Shown one piece after another: positions 17,264 to 25,144 of a stretch of 64,000 nucleotides of DNA; the stretch's first letter is position 1; each line of letters starts with the position of its first letter. Made by a program: the position numbers and the translations under genes. The DNA lies in contig JBAVAQ010000059.1 of the NCBI GenBank assembly GCA_049585795.1, positions 1 to 64,000 of the forward strand, written 5' to 3'. Under the pieces are notes generated by a model. That model was given only the letters and a program-made list of their open reading frames with translations, did no database searches and was not told the DNA's origin. The DNA comes from JABDBE01 sp049585795. Lineage in GTDB: Bacteria > Acidobacteriota > Terriglobia > Terriglobales > Acidobacteriaceae.

Positions 17264-17935
17264 ATGGGACAAAAAGTTCATCCGTATGGTTTTCGACTCG
17301 GTTACACCAAGCCGTGGAAGTCGCGCTGGTTTGCCGAACGCGATTATGACAAGCAGCTGCTCGAAGACGTCAAGCTGAAGAACGAACTGAAAGACAAGCT
17401 CAAGTCGGCGGGTGTCAGTTCGATCGAGATCGAGCGTCCCGGCAACAAGCTGCGTGTCATCATCAAGACCGCCCGTCCGGGAATCATCATCGGACGCAAA
17501 GGCGCCGAAATCGACAAGCTCAAGGCCGACGTGCAGAAGCGCATGAATGGTCGCGAGATCTACATCGATATTCAGGAAGTGCACAAGCCCGAGCTCGACG
17601 CGCAGTTGGTTTCGGAGTCGATCGCGTTGCAACTCGAAAAACGCGTGGGTTTCCGCCGCGCCATGCGCAAAGCCGTGGATTCCGCGCTGCGCTTCGGATG
17701 TAAGGGAATCAAGGTCCGTGTCAGCGGCCGATTGAACGGAAATGAAATCGCCCGCTCCGAATGGTATCTGCAGGGGCGTTTGCCGCTGCACACCCTGCGC
17801 GCCGATATCGATTATGGCTTCACCGAAGCGCGGACGACCTACGGCGTCATCGGCGTGAAGGTCTGGGTATACAAAGGCGAGATTCTGCCCGCTGCCAAGA
17901 AACGCGAACCGCAGCAGGTCGGCGGCGCATTCTAA
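17264..17935 (+). CDS. rpsC: 30S ribosomal protein S3
   Basis: 223 aa. The KH domain is recognisable by GIIIGRKGAEIDKLKADVQK. The C-terminal S3 domain has AMRKAVDSALRFGCKGIKVRVSGRLNG and AEIARSEWYLQGRLPLHTLRADIDYG-like sequence (NEIARSEWYLQGRLPLHTLR). It lies at the mRNA entry channel and contributes helicase activity. ATG preceded by TAGGAGAGACG. Confidence 0.97.
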   Translation: MGQKVHPYGFRLGYTKPWKSRWFAERDYDKQLLEDVKLKNELKDKLKSAGVSSIEIERPGNKLRVIIKTARPGIIIGRKGAEIDKLKADVQKRMNGREIYIDIQEVHKPELDAQLVSESIALQLEKRVGFRRAMRKAVDSALRFGCKGIKVRVSGRLNGNEIARSEWYLQGRLPLHTLRADIDYGFTEARTTYGVIGVKVWVYKGEILPAAKKREPQQVGGAF

Positions 17936-17955
17936 GGGTTGGTTCGGACGGATGG

Positions 17956-17988
17956 GTTTGAGCTAGGAGCTAGAAGCTAAGAGTTGAC
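17956..17988. repeat. R1 repeat ahead of rplP
   Basis: GTTTGAGCTAGGAGCTAGAA and GCTAAGAGTTGACTT end directly at the rplP ATG at 17991. Confidence 0.6.
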
Positions 17989-17990
17989 TT

Positions 17991-18410
17991 ATGTTGATGC
18001 CAAAAAAAGTAAAGTACCGCAAGCAGCAGCGCGGACGCATGACCGGCAAAGCCTGGCGCGGCAGCGAGCTGGCTTTCGGAGACTTCGGATTGAAGGTGCT
18101 CGAGCCGGGCTGGATTACTGACCGGCAAATCGAGGCCAGCCGCGTGGCCATGACCCGCTTCGTCAAGCGCGGCGGCAAAATCTGGATCCGCCTGTTCCCG
18201 GACAAGCCCGTCACCAAGAAGCCTGCCGAAACTCGTATGGGAAAAGGCAAGGGCGCGCCGGATCACTGGGTCGCGGTGGTTCGTCCGGGTAAGATCCTGT
18301 TCGAAATGGAAGGGGTCACACCGCAGGATGCTTCGGAAGCCATGCGTCTGGCTTCGCACAAGTTGCCTCTGCGGACCAGGTTTGTAAAGCGCGAATCAGC
18401 GGCACACTGA
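17991..18410 (+). CDS. rplP: 50S ribosomal protein L16
   Basis: 139 aa, standard. Start gives MLMPKKVKYRKQQRGRMTGKA, the canonical N-terminus. The conserved segments ITDRQIEASRVAMTRFVKRGGKIWIRLFPDKP and ETRMGKGKGAPDHWVAVVRPG are present, including the Arg hydroxylated in some bacteria. L16 organises the A-site tRNA elbow region. Confidence 0.97.
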   Translation: MLMPKKVKYRKQQRGRMTGKAWRGSELAFGDFGLKVLEPGWITDRQIEASRVAMTRFVKRGGKIWIRLFPDKPVTKKPAETRMGKGKGAPDHWVAVVRPGKILFEMEGVTPQDASEAMRLASHKLPLRTRFVKRESAAH

Positions 18411-18432
18411 GAAGTAGAACTGGAATTGACTT

Positions 18433-18645
18433 ATGAAATCGGAAAAAATCCGTAACTTAACTGACGAAGAGCTTCGCCACCAGGAGCGCGATCTCAACGA
18501 TCAGCTCTTCAAGCTGAAGTTCCAGCTCAACATGGGGCAAACGGAGAGCCTGAAGAAGCTACGCGGCATGCGCCGTGACATTGCGCGGGTGAAAACTATA
18601 AGCCGTGAGCGTGAACTTGCCGCCAGCGGAACGGAGAGTAAGTGA
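18433..18645 (+). CDS. rpmC: 50S ribosomal protein L29
   Basis: 70 aa two-helix protein near the exit tunnel. KSEKIRNLTDEELRHQERDL and LFKLKFQLNMGQTESLKKLRGMRRDIARVKTI match the family. Its TGA overlaps the rpsQ ATG (TGATG). Confidence 0.95.
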   Translation: MKSEKIRNLTDEELRHQERDLNDQLFKLKFQLNMGQTESLKKLRGMRRDIARVKTISRERELAASGTESK

Positions 18646-18962
18646 TGGCAGAAACCAGCACACAGCAGGGCCATGCAGCGACTGCGGGCCGTCGCAAGGA
18701 AGTGGTTGGCGAAGTGGTCTCCAACCGCATGCAGAAGACCATCGTGGTCTCGGTGGTGCGCAAAAAGTCGCATGCGTTTTACGGCCGCGTGGTTTCGAAG
18801 GCGAAAAAATTCTACGCCCACGATGAAAAGAACGAAGCCCGCATCGGCGATGTGGTGCGGCTGGAAGAAACTCGTCCGTTGTCCAAGTTGAAACGTTGGC
18901 GGCTCAAGCAGATTGTTCGGAAGACCGCGCTCGTGCCCGAGATCGCGGCTGACGTTAAGTAA
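18645..18962 (+). CDS. rpsQ: 30S ribosomal protein S17
   Basis: 105 aa from the ATG at 18645, which overlaps the rpmC stop. It is longer than the ~80-90 of many bacteria because of a ~20-residue N-terminal extension (AETSTQQGHAATAGRRKEV). The OB-fold core is clear: GEVVSNRMQKTIVVSVVRK and VRLEETRPLSKLKRWRL. Binds 16S rRNA in the 30S body. Confidence 0.94.
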   Translation: MAETSTQQGHAATAGRRKEVVGEVVSNRMQKTIVVSVVRKKSHAFYGRVVSKAKKFYAHDEKNEARIGDVVRLEETRPLSKLKRWRLKQIVRKTALVPEIAADVK

Positions 18963-18988
18963 CCGCGGAGCCTGAGGGGGACTGAATT

Positions 18989-19360
18989 ATGGCCGTGATG
19001 ATGAGAACTTGGCTCGAGGTTGCCGATAACTCCGGCGCCCGTAAACTGCAGGTCATTCTGCCTCTGGGTGGTTCGACCGGGCTGCGGGCTGGCCTCGGAG
19101 ATGTGGTCACCGCCAGCGTGAAGGAGGCCTCTCCCGACGGGCAAGTAAAGAAGGGAACGGTCGTGAAGGCGGTGATCGTGCGCACCCACAAGGAATATGG
19201 CCGCCGCGATGGAACGTATATCCGCTTCGATGAGAATGCAGCGGTCCTGATCAACGAAGCTGGTGAGCCCGTAGGAACCCGCGTATTCGGACCGGTGGCG
19301 CGCGAACTAAGGGAGAAGAAATTCTTGAAGATCGTGTCGTTGGCGCCGGAAGTTCTGTAG
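18989..19360 (+). CDS. rplN: 50S ribosomal protein L14
   Basis: 123 aa. Conserved WLEVADNSGARKLQVI, KKGTVVKAVIVRTHKEYGRRDG and FDENAAVLINEAGEPVGTRVFGPVARELREK. It begins the spc section and sits at an inter-subunit bridge. Its TAG stop falls inside an R3 repeat. The ATG at 18989 follows GAGGGGGACTGAAT. Confidence 0.97.
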   Translation: MAVMMRTWLEVADNSGARKLQVILPLGGSTGLRAGLGDVVTASVKEASPDGQVKKGTVVKAVIVRTHKEYGRRDGTYIRFDENAAVLINEAGEPVGTRVFGPVARELREKKFLKIVSLAPEVL

Positions 19361-19384
19361 GGACGTAGCTGGCTACGTCAACGA
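19358..19384. repeat. R3 repeat between rplN and rplX
   Basis: TAGGGACGTAGCTGGCTACG followed by TCAACG, a short palindrome of the R3 type that includes the rplN stop codon. Confidence 0.6.
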
Positions 19385-19407
19385 GCGAGTAAGTGGAAGG
19401 GTTTGAA

Positions 19408-19749
19408 ATGAATACAGTGAGCACCGAGCATAAGCGAGTGGATATCCGGCGGAACGACACCGTCAAGGTCATCACCGGACGCGACAAAGGCAAGGAAGGC
19501 CGTGTCCTGCGCGTGTTTCCGAACGACAATAAGATTCTGGTCGAGCACGTCATGATCGTGAAAAAGCACGTGCGCCCGAATCCACAGCGCAACGTGAAGG
19601 GCGGAATCGCCGAGCAGGAGAGCCGCATCGCGCTGTCGAACGTGCAGCTTGTCTGCTCGACCTGCGGACCGGTACGTATCGGTCACGAAGTCCGTGGCGA
19701 CCGGAAGGTTCGAGTGTGCAAGAAGTGTGGAACGACGCTGGACAAATAA
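19408..19749 (+). CDS. rplX: 50S ribosomal protein L24
   Basis: 113 aa. The ATG at 19408 was preferred over an in-frame GTG at 19393 because GGAAGGG lies just ahead of it. KOW-type start VKVITGRDKGKEGRVLRVFP. The C-terminus has a zinc-knuckle-like pair: CSTCGPVRIGHE and VRVCKKCGTTLD, as in many non-enteric L24 proteins. L24 is an early assembly initiator at the tunnel exit. Confidence 0.95.
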   Translation: MNTVSTEHKRVDIRRNDTVKVITGRDKGKEGRVLRVFPNDNKILVEHVMIVKKHVRPNPQRNVKGGIAEQESRIALSNVQLVCSTCGPVRIGHEVRGDRKVRVCKKCGTTLDK

Positions 19750-19812
19750 GCTCCTAGCTGCTAGCTCCTAGCCTCGAGTGAGGCGAGCTAGAAGCTAGCA
19801 GCTAGTAGCAGG
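19750..19812. repeat. R1 palindromic repeat
   Basis: GCTCCTAGCTGCTAGCTCCT and AGCTAGAAGCTAGCAGCTAG are near-perfect inverted arms around CTCGAGTGAGGCG. It fills the rplX-rplE spacer. Confidence 0.75.
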
Positions 19813-19822
19813 TACTAACGCA

Positions 19823-20446
19823 ATGGCAAAAGATAAAAAAGAAAAAAAGGGTGGACAGCAAGAGGAGCAGAAAGCTCCCGCAGTCGCGCGTCACAGCGCC
19901 AAAGAGACGCCGCGGTTGAAAGCGCGCTTTCAGAAGGAAGTCGCGCCCACGCTGATGAAGGAATTCGATCTGAAGAATCCCATGGCCGTGCCGCATCTGC
20001 ATAAGATTGTCGTCAACATGGGTGTGGGCGAAGCCACGCAGAACGCAAAGATTCTCGATCCCGCGGTGAACGAACTCGGCCAGATTACCGGTCAGAAGCC
20101 AGTGGTGACGCGAGCCAAAAAATCCATTGCGGCCTTCAAAGTGCGCGAGGGCCAGGCGATCGGCGCGATGGTCACCTTGCGCGGCGACCGCATGTATGAA
20201 TTTTTCGACCGGTTGGTCAATGTCGTCCTTCCCCGCGTGCGCGACTTCAAGGGAGTTTCGACAAAGTCGTTCGATGGCCGCGGAAATTACACGCTTGGCC
20301 TGCACGACCAGCTGATTTTCCCCGAGATCGATTACGCCAAGGTGGACAAGCAGAAGGGCATGAACGTCACGATTGTGACTACGGCCCGCAGCGATGACCA
20401 GTCGCGGGCCCTGCTCCGCCACCTCGGCATGCCGTTCCGGGCGTAG
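19823..20446 (+). CDS. rplE: 50S ribosomal protein L5
   Basis: 207 aa; the conserved domain starts around PRLKARFQKEVAPTLMKEF, after a ~30-residue Lys/Glu-rich extension (KDKKEKKGGQQEEQKAP). The core NPMAVPHLHKIVVNMGVGEA, the GQKPVVTRAKKSIAAFKVREG loop and GLHDQLIFPEIDYAKVDKQKGMNVTIVT are intact. It carries 5S rRNA in the central protuberance. Confidence 0.96.
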   Translation: MAKDKKEKKGGQQEEQKAPAVARHSAKETPRLKARFQKEVAPTLMKEFDLKNPMAVPHLHKIVVNMGVGEATQNAKILDPAVNELGQITGQKPVVTRAKKSIAAFKVREGQAIGAMVTLRGDRMYEFFDRLVNVVLPRVRDFKGVSTKSFDGRGNYTLGLHDQLIFPEIDYAKVDKQKGMNVTIVTTARSDDQSRALLRHLGMPFRA

Positions 20447-20485
20447 GAATTGAGAGATTGACTCATTGGAAATCAGAAAGGTTGC

Positions 20486-20710
20486 ATGACTACTGCAAAG
20501 CGAGTTAAGGACAAAAAGATAGAAGCTGAATTTAGTAAGGCGCGGGAAGACAAAGCGGCCAAGCCGAAGTTTTCCACGCGACGGCACAACCGCTGCCAGA
20601 TCTGCGGACGTCCGCGCGCGTTTCTGCGCAAGTTCGGCATTTGCCGCCTGTGTTTCCGGGGCTTGGCGCTGCGTGGCGAGATTCCCGGGGTTTCGAAGTC
20701 GTCCTGGTAG
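20486..20710 (+). CDS. rpsN: 30S ribosomal protein S14, zinc-binding type
   Basis: 74 aa. The C-terminal half RRHNRCQICGRPRAFLRKFG followed by ICRLCFRGLALRGEIPGVSKSSW is the zinc type (CxxC...CxxC). The N-terminal ~35 residues are longer than the usual 61-aa zinc form. ATG preceded by AGAAAGG. The spc location is standard. Confidence 0.95.
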   Translation: MTTAKRVKDKKIEAEFSKAREDKAAKPKFSTRRHNRCQICGRPRAFLRKFGICRLCFRGLALRGEIPGVSKSSW

Positions 20711-20745
20711 TGGGGAAGGGCACGGCTTCAGCCGTGCCGTAAAGA
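20711..20745. repeat. R7 palindrome (GGCACGGCTTCAGCCGTGCC)
   Basis: A perfect 8-bp stem GGCACGGC / GCCGTGCC separated by TTCA, immediately after the rpsN stop. A degenerate relative lies at 30745-30765. It has no T-run, so it is not a classical terminator. Confidence 0.7.
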
Positions 20746-20856
20746 GTGCCTGGCACCGCGGGCAACGCCCGAGGCTAGGCGGAATACGTCGCCGCAGGTT
20801 CTTCGGCGCAAAGCAAGAATGGTCGAAGCAAACCGGCGATTGAGGAGAAGGAACGC

Positions 20857-21255
20857 ATGAGGTTGACCGATCCGGTCGCAGATATGCTGACGCGCATTCG
20901 CAATGCGATTAGCGCCCGGCACCAGAAGGTGGATATTCCCACCTCCAAGCTGAAGCTGGAGATCGCCCGCATCCTCAAGGAAGAGGGTTACATCTCGAAC
21001 TTCAAGGCAACGGAAGAAGAAGGACACAAGATCCTGCGCGTCTACCTGAAGTACGCGAACAACAATGAGGCGGTGATCTCCAATGTCAACCGCGTCTCCC
21101 GGCCGGGCTGCCGCGTGTATGTGCGGCGTACCGAGATCCCCCGAGTGTTGGGAGGACTTGGCATCAACATTCTCACCACGCCTCGCGGGGTGATGACCGG
21201 ACGTCAGGCGCGCAAGCAGGGCCTGGGCGGCGAGTTGCTCTGCGAAGTTTGGTAA
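20857..21255 (+). CDS. rpsH: 30S ribosomal protein S8
   Basis: 132 aa, standard. RLTDPVADMLTRIRNAISARH at the N-terminus and the rRNA-binding C-terminus RRTEIPRVLGGLGINILTTPRGVMTGRQAR are intact. In enterobacteria S8 is the spc-operon repressor. The ATG follows GAGAAGGAACGC. Confidence 0.97.
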   Translation: MRLTDPVADMLTRIRNAISARHQKVDIPTSKLKLEIARILKEEGYISNFKATEEEGHKILRVYLKYANNNEAVISNVNRVSRPGCRVYVRRTEIPRVLGGLGINILTTPRGVMTGRQARKQGLGGELLCEVW

Positions 21256-21290
21256 AAAAGCGGCTTGGGGGATGGTTGCGGAGTGCCAAG

Positions 21291-21332
21291 GCTAGTAGCT
21301 AGGAGCTAGTAGCTGAAAGCTGAGAACTGAAT
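21291..21332. repeat. R1 repeat ending at rplF start
   Basis: GGCTAGTAGCTAGGAGCTAG, TAGCTGAAAGC and TGAGAACTGAATTT run up to the rplF ATG. Confidence 0.65.
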
Positions 21333-21334
21333 TT

Positions 21335-21874
21335 ATGTCACGAATTGGAAAAAAACCGATCCCGCTCCCGAAGGGAGTAACGGTCAAGATTGAAGGCAAC
21401 ACGGTTGCCGTCCAGGGTCCGAAAGGAAAACTGGACACCACTCTGCCTGCGGGGATTAAAGTCCAGCAGCAGGACGGAACTCTGGTCGCGATCCGCGAAA
21501 ACGATTCGCAGGCCGCTGTGCACGGGTTGGCACGCGCCCTGGTCAACAACGCCGTCGAAGGCGTCACCAAGGGATGGACCCGCGACCTCGAAATTGTGGG
21601 CATTGGCTATCGCGCCGAAATGAAGGGCAAAAATACGGTGGTGTTCAGCCTTGGGTACTCGCATTTGATCGAGTATCCGCTGCCGGTTGGCGTGGAAGCG
21701 ACCGTGGATCCGAAGCAGACCAAGCTCAGCGTTACCGGAATCGACCGGCAGAAAGTCGGACAGGTCGCGGCTGAAATGCGCAGCCTGCGGCCACCCGATC
21801 CATACAAGAATAAAGGTGTGCGCTATGCGGGCGAGCGTTTGAAGAAGAAAGTGGGCAAGACGGGAGCGAAATAA
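21335..21874 (+). CDS. rplF: 50S ribosomal protein L6
   Basis: 179 aa, standard two-domain L6. SRIGKKPIPLPKGVTVKI at the N-terminus, the GIGYRAEMKGKN linker, and the C-terminal IDRQKVGQVAAEMRSLRPPDPYKNKGVRYAGE are present. It lies at the GTPase-associated side of the 50S. Confidence 0.97.
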   Translation: MSRIGKKPIPLPKGVTVKIEGNTVAVQGPKGKLDTTLPAGIKVQQQDGTLVAIRENDSQAAVHGLARALVNNAVEGVTKGWTRDLEIVGIGYRAEMKGKNTVVFSLGYSHLIEYPLPVGVEATVDPKQTKLSVTGIDRQKVGQVAAEMRSLRPPDPYKNKGVRYAGERLKKKVGKTGAK

Positions 21875-21953
21875 ACCGTCGTTGGCCGTTGGTCGTCGGC
21901 CAAAAAGGGTTCGTGATTTTGACCAACGACCTAAGACCAACGACCAAGGACAT
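21875..21953. repeat. R2 palindromic repeat
   Basis: CCGTCGTTGGCCGTTGGTCG and TCGGCC on the left, GACCAACGACCTAAGACCAA and CGACCAAGG on the right, form an imperfect inverted pair between rplF and rplR. Confidence 0.7.
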
Positions 21954-21957
21954 TTTT

Positions 21958-22323
21958 ATGCTTACACGAACATCGAAAAATACAAATCGTCGGCACGTGC
22001 ACGAGCGCATTCGCAAGAAGATCCTTGGAACTTCAGAGCGCCCGCGGCTGAACGTCTACCGTTCGCTGAACCACATCTATGTGCAACTGATCGACGACCT
22101 GCAGGGCAACACCGTAGTCTTCGCCCATTCCGCGGAGGGCAAAAAAGGCGAGCGGCGCACCGGCGGAAACGTGGCCTCGGCCAAGGAAGTGGGCAAGTTG
22201 ATTGCCGAGCGCGCGAAGGCCAAAGGCATCAGCAAAGTTGTTTTCGATCGCGGCGGATACATTTATCACGGGCGAGTCAAGGCTCTGGCCGATGCAGCCC
22301 GCGAAGCGGGACTGCAGTTCTGA
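21958..22323 (+). CDS. rplR: 50S ribosomal protein L18
   Basis: 121 aa from the ATG at 21958; open frame upstream is repeat-derived. 5S rRNA-binding protein. Conserved RPRLNVYRSLNHIYVQLIDD, AKEVGKLIAERAKAKGISKVVFDRGGYIYHGRVKALADAAREAGLQF. The start has no strong ribosome-binding site; bases before it are the end of an R2 repeat. Confidence 0.95.
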   Translation: MLTRTSKNTNRRHVHERIRKKILGTSERPRLNVYRSLNHIYVQLIDDLQGNTVVFAHSAEGKKGERRTGGNVASAKEVGKLIAERAKAKGISKVVFDRGGYIYHGRVKALADAAREAGLQF

Positions 22324-22415
22324 ATGAATTTGGTAATTGAGTAATTTGGCGATTTTGTAATTTGAACCCCGGCCGGGTTTTCAAATTAACAATTGCCCGA
22401 TTACAAAATTACAAG
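22324..22415. repeat. R8 AT-rich palindromic repeat
   Basis: Arms containing TTTGTAATTTGAA and TTCAAATTAACAATTG...ATTACAAAATTACAA flank a CCCCGGCCGGG centre. Strikingly AT-rich next to GC-rich neighbours. Confidence 0.7.
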
Positions 22416-22426
22416 ATGGGAAAAGA

Positions 22427-22936
22427 ATGCCAACAGTCATTAAGAAGCTCGATGCAGGTTCCTACCAACTGAAAGATCAGGTGGTGGCCATTAACCGGGT
22501 CACGAAAGTCGTCAAAGGCGGCAAGAATCTTTCTTTCGCCGCTTTAGTCGTGGTCGGCGATCCCAGTTCCGCCGTGGTTGGATACGGTTCGGGGAAAGCG
22601 AAAGAAGTTCCTCAGGCCATCCGCAAGGGAATTGAGTCGGCGAAGAAGAATCTGATGCGGATCAACCTTACCCAAACCAGCATCCCGCACCTCGTGCTCG
22701 GACGCTACGGATCAGGCAGAGTGCTGCTGAAGCCCGCGCCCGAAGGGACCGGAGTAATCGCCGGCGGTGCGGTGCGCGCGGTCATGACTTCGGCGGGCGT
22801 GCAGAACGTGCTGACCAAGTCGATTGGAACAACCAATCCGCACAACGTCATCAAGGCGACATTTGACGCCCTGAAGAAGCTAAAGAATCGCGCCGATGTG
22901 GCCGCCCTGCGCGGCAAGACTGCAGAGGAGTTGTAG
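22427..22936 (+). CDS. rpsE: 30S ribosomal protein S5
   Basis: 169 aa. DRVTKVVKGGKNLSF-type dsRBD region (AINRVTKVVKGGKNLSFAAL), GYGSGKAKEVPQAIRKGIESAKKNL and the C-terminal domain GAVRAVMTSAGVQNVLTKSIG. It contributes to decoding accuracy and mRNA entry. Confidence 0.97.
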   Translation: MPTVIKKLDAGSYQLKDQVVAINRVTKVVKGGKNLSFAALVVVGDPSSAVVGYGSGKAKEVPQAIRKGIESAKKNLMRINLTQTSIPHLVLGRYGSGRVLLKPAPEGTGVIAGGAVRAVMTSAGVQNVLTKSIGTTNPHNVIKATFDALKKLKNRADVAALRGKTAEEL

Positions 22937-22956
22937 AAAGAGAGACGGAGTCAGGC

Positions 22957-23163
22957 ATGACGGCAAAAAAATCAACTGCGGGCGGCGGAAAGATTCATTT
23001 GAAGTGGATACGATCCGCGATTTGCGCCCCGACAAAACAGAAGCTAGTGGTAAAGGGACTGGGTTTCACACGGTTGAACCAGGTGATCGAGCGTCCGGAC
23101 AATCCCGCGATTCGCGGAATGGTGGCAAAAGTCCCGCACCTGGTCGAAATCGTGCAACCGTAA
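22957..23163 (+). CDS. rpmD: 50S ribosomal protein L30
   Basis: 68 aa. A short Lys/Gly N-terminus precedes the family core IHLKWIRSAICAPTKQKLVV, KGLGFTRLNQVIERPDNPAIRGMVAKVPHLVEIV. The conserved GLGFxRLNQ motif identifies it. Located between rpsE and rplO as usual. Confidence 0.95.
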   Translation: MTAKKSTAGGGKIHLKWIRSAICAPTKQKLVVKGLGFTRLNQVIERPDNPAIRGMVAKVPHLVEIVQP

Positions 23164-23169
23164 TCTTCC

Positions 23170-23206
23170 CCGTAGAGACATTGCTAGCAATGTTTCTACA
23201 ACGCGG
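23170..23206. repeat. R3 palindrome
   Basis: CCGTAGAGACATTGCTAGCA and ATGTTTCTACAACGCGG form an R3 hairpin centred on TTGCTAGCAA, between rpmD and rplO. Confidence 0.7.
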
Positions 23207-23225
23207 GCAATAGCGAAGAGCAATT

Positions 23226-23663
23226 ATGAATCTCTCCAATATTCGAGCACCGAAGAAAGCGAACTCCGGCAAGAAGCGCGTCGGCCGCGGCATGGGGTCG
23301 GGCATGGGCAAAACGTCCACCCGCGGACACAAAGGTCAACGTTCGCGAAGCGGTTCGCGCATGATGCGTGGCTTTGAAGGCGGTCAGATGCCCCTCCATC
23401 GCCGCATGCCCAAGCGCGGCTTCACCAACATCTTCCGCAAGGAATTCAACATCGTGAATCTGGAGAAATTGGCCGCGCTGGGGGAGACCACAATCACTCC
23501 CGAGATCCTGCGCAAGGCCGGCGTCATCAGCACCAAACACCCGGTCAAGATTCTGGGTGACGGCGAGCTTTCGATCGCTCTAACCGTGCACGCCCACAAA
23601 TTCTCCAAGTCGGCCCAGGAGAAAATCACGAAGGCCGGCGGCAAGTTCGAGGTCTTGCAGTAA
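23226..23663 (+). CDS. rplO: 50S ribosomal protein L15
   Basis: 145 aa. The Gly/Arg-rich N-terminal half KKRVGRGMGSGMGKTSTRGH-KGQRSRSG and RRMPKRGFTNIFRKEFNIVNL are characteristic. The C-terminus VHAHKFSKSAQEKITKAGGKFEVL is conserved. Its TAA overlaps the secY ATG by one base (TAATG). Confidence 0.97.
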   Translation: MNLSNIRAPKKANSGKKRVGRGMGSGMGKTSTRGHKGQRSRSGSRMMRGFEGGQMPLHRRMPKRGFTNIFRKEFNIVNLEKLAALGETTITPEILRKAGVISTKHPVKILGDGELSIALTVHAHKFSKSAQEKITKAGGKFEVLQ

Positions 23664-25051
23664 TGCTTGAAAAATTCACCAACATTTTCAAGATCCCCGA
23701 CCTCCGCAGGCGAATATTTTTCACTTTGGCGCTGCTGGCCGTATACCGCCTGGGCGGGCACATTCCCACGCCCGGCGTAAATGCGGACAAGCTGCAGCAA
23801 TTTTTCGAGCAGAACAAGGGCACCTTCCTGGGTTTCGTCGACTTGTTCTCCGGCGGCCAACTTCGCCGTCTCACCATTTTCGCGCTCGGCATCATGCCAT
23901 ACATCACTGCGTCGATCATTTTGCAGCTGTTGACCGTGGTTTATGAGCCATTGGCAAAGTTGCAGAAGGAAGGCGAACTCGGACGGAAGAAAATCACCCA
24001 GTGGACGCGATATCTCACCGTCATTTTGAGCGCGGTTCAATCCCTGGGCATTGCCATCAGTCTGGAAAAATCTGGCGACTTCGTGGTCAACCCCGGTATC
24101 TCCTTCGTCCTGATGACCATGCTGACTCTGACCACGGGCAGTGCATTCATCATGTGGCTGGGTGAGCAGATTACGGAACGCGGCGTAGGAAACGGCATGT
24201 CGCTTCTGATCTTCGCCGGCATCGTTGTCGGCCTCCCCCGCGGCATCGCTGATCTGATCGACAAAGTCCGCACCGACGCCTGGGGCGCGTTTACAGCGCC
24301 GGCCATGATTCTGCTGGTGGCCGTCATGATTCTGATTGTGGCGTTCATCGTGTATGTGGAGCGCAGCGAGCGCCGGATTCCGGTGCAGTACGCCAAGCGC
24401 GTGGTCGGACGAAAGGTCATGGGAGGTCAATCCACCCACCTCCCCTTGCGGGTGAATGCGGGTGGTGTGATGCCTGTGATTTTTGCGTCTTCCATCCTCA
24501 CCATGCCCCAAACCATGGGATATGGTTTGCGCAACAACCGGTATTTTGGCGACTTGATCCACTGGCTGGGCTGGGGCGAGCCGCTGTACACGTTTCTTTA
24601 CGCCGTGGGCATTATTTTCTTCGCCTACTTCTATGTGTCGATTGTCTTTAACCCCAATGAAGTTGCCGACAACATGCGGAAGTATGGCGGGTTCATTCCC
24701 GGCATCCGGCCCGGCAAGCGCACCGCTGATCACATCAATGAGATCCTGACCCGAATCACTCTCGTGGGCGGCCTTTACCTGATCATCATTTCCTTTATTC
24801 CGGAATGGATGATCACCGGAATCCATCTCAATCACCTGTATGGACCGATTGGAGCGTTTTTTGAGCGACTGCCTACCTGGGTGACCAACGGCCTGGGCGT
24901 GACATTTTATTTCGGCGGCACTTCGCTGCTGATCGTGGTTGGTGTGGCGATGGATACGGTGACGCAGATTGAAGCGCAACTCATCATGCGGCATTATGAC
25001 GGGTTTACGCCGCGCAGTGGACGTATTCGCGGCCGCCGTAGTTGGACATAA
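23663..25051 (+). CDS. secY: preprotein translocase subunit SecY
   Basis: 462 aa, ten predicted membrane segments forming the Sec channel. N-terminal IPDLRRRIFFTLALLAVYRLGGHIPTPGV, the plug/TM2 region LTIFALGIMPYITASIILQLL, and the large cytoplasmic loops RRIPVQYAKRVVG and IPGIRPGKRTADHINEIL that bind SecA and ribosome. The C-terminal loop MRHYDGFTPRSGRIRGRR is present. Coupled to rplO by a one-base overlap. Confidence 0.98.
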   Translation: MLEKFTNIFKIPDLRRRIFFTLALLAVYRLGGHIPTPGVNADKLQQFFEQNKGTFLGFVDLFSGGQLRRLTIFALGIMPYITASIILQLLTVVYEPLAKLQKEGELGRKKITQWTRYLTVILSAVQSLGIAISLEKSGDFVVNPGISFVLMTMLTLTTGSAFIMWLGEQITERGVGNGMSLLIFAGIVVGLPRGIADLIDKVRTDAWGAFTAPAMILLVAVMILIVAFIVYVERSERRIPVQYAKRVVGRKVMGGQSTHLPLRVNAGGVMPVIFASSILTMPQTMGYGLRNNRYFGDLIHWLGWGEPLYTFLYAVGIIFFAYFYVSIVFNPNEVADNMRKYGGFIPGIRPGKRTADHINEILTRITLVGGLYLIIISFIPEWMITGIHLNHLYGPIGAFFERLPTWVTNGLGVTFYFGGTSLLIVVGVAMDTVTQIEAQLIMRHYDGFTPRSGRIRGRRSWT

Positions 25052-25144
25052 GGAGAGTTTGAGGTTGCCGTACCGCCCGGCTGGCGGGTGGTGATGGAGC
25101 TGGCCGCGTGCGCCTGGAAGCAGGAACCTGCTAAGGTCAGTGCG

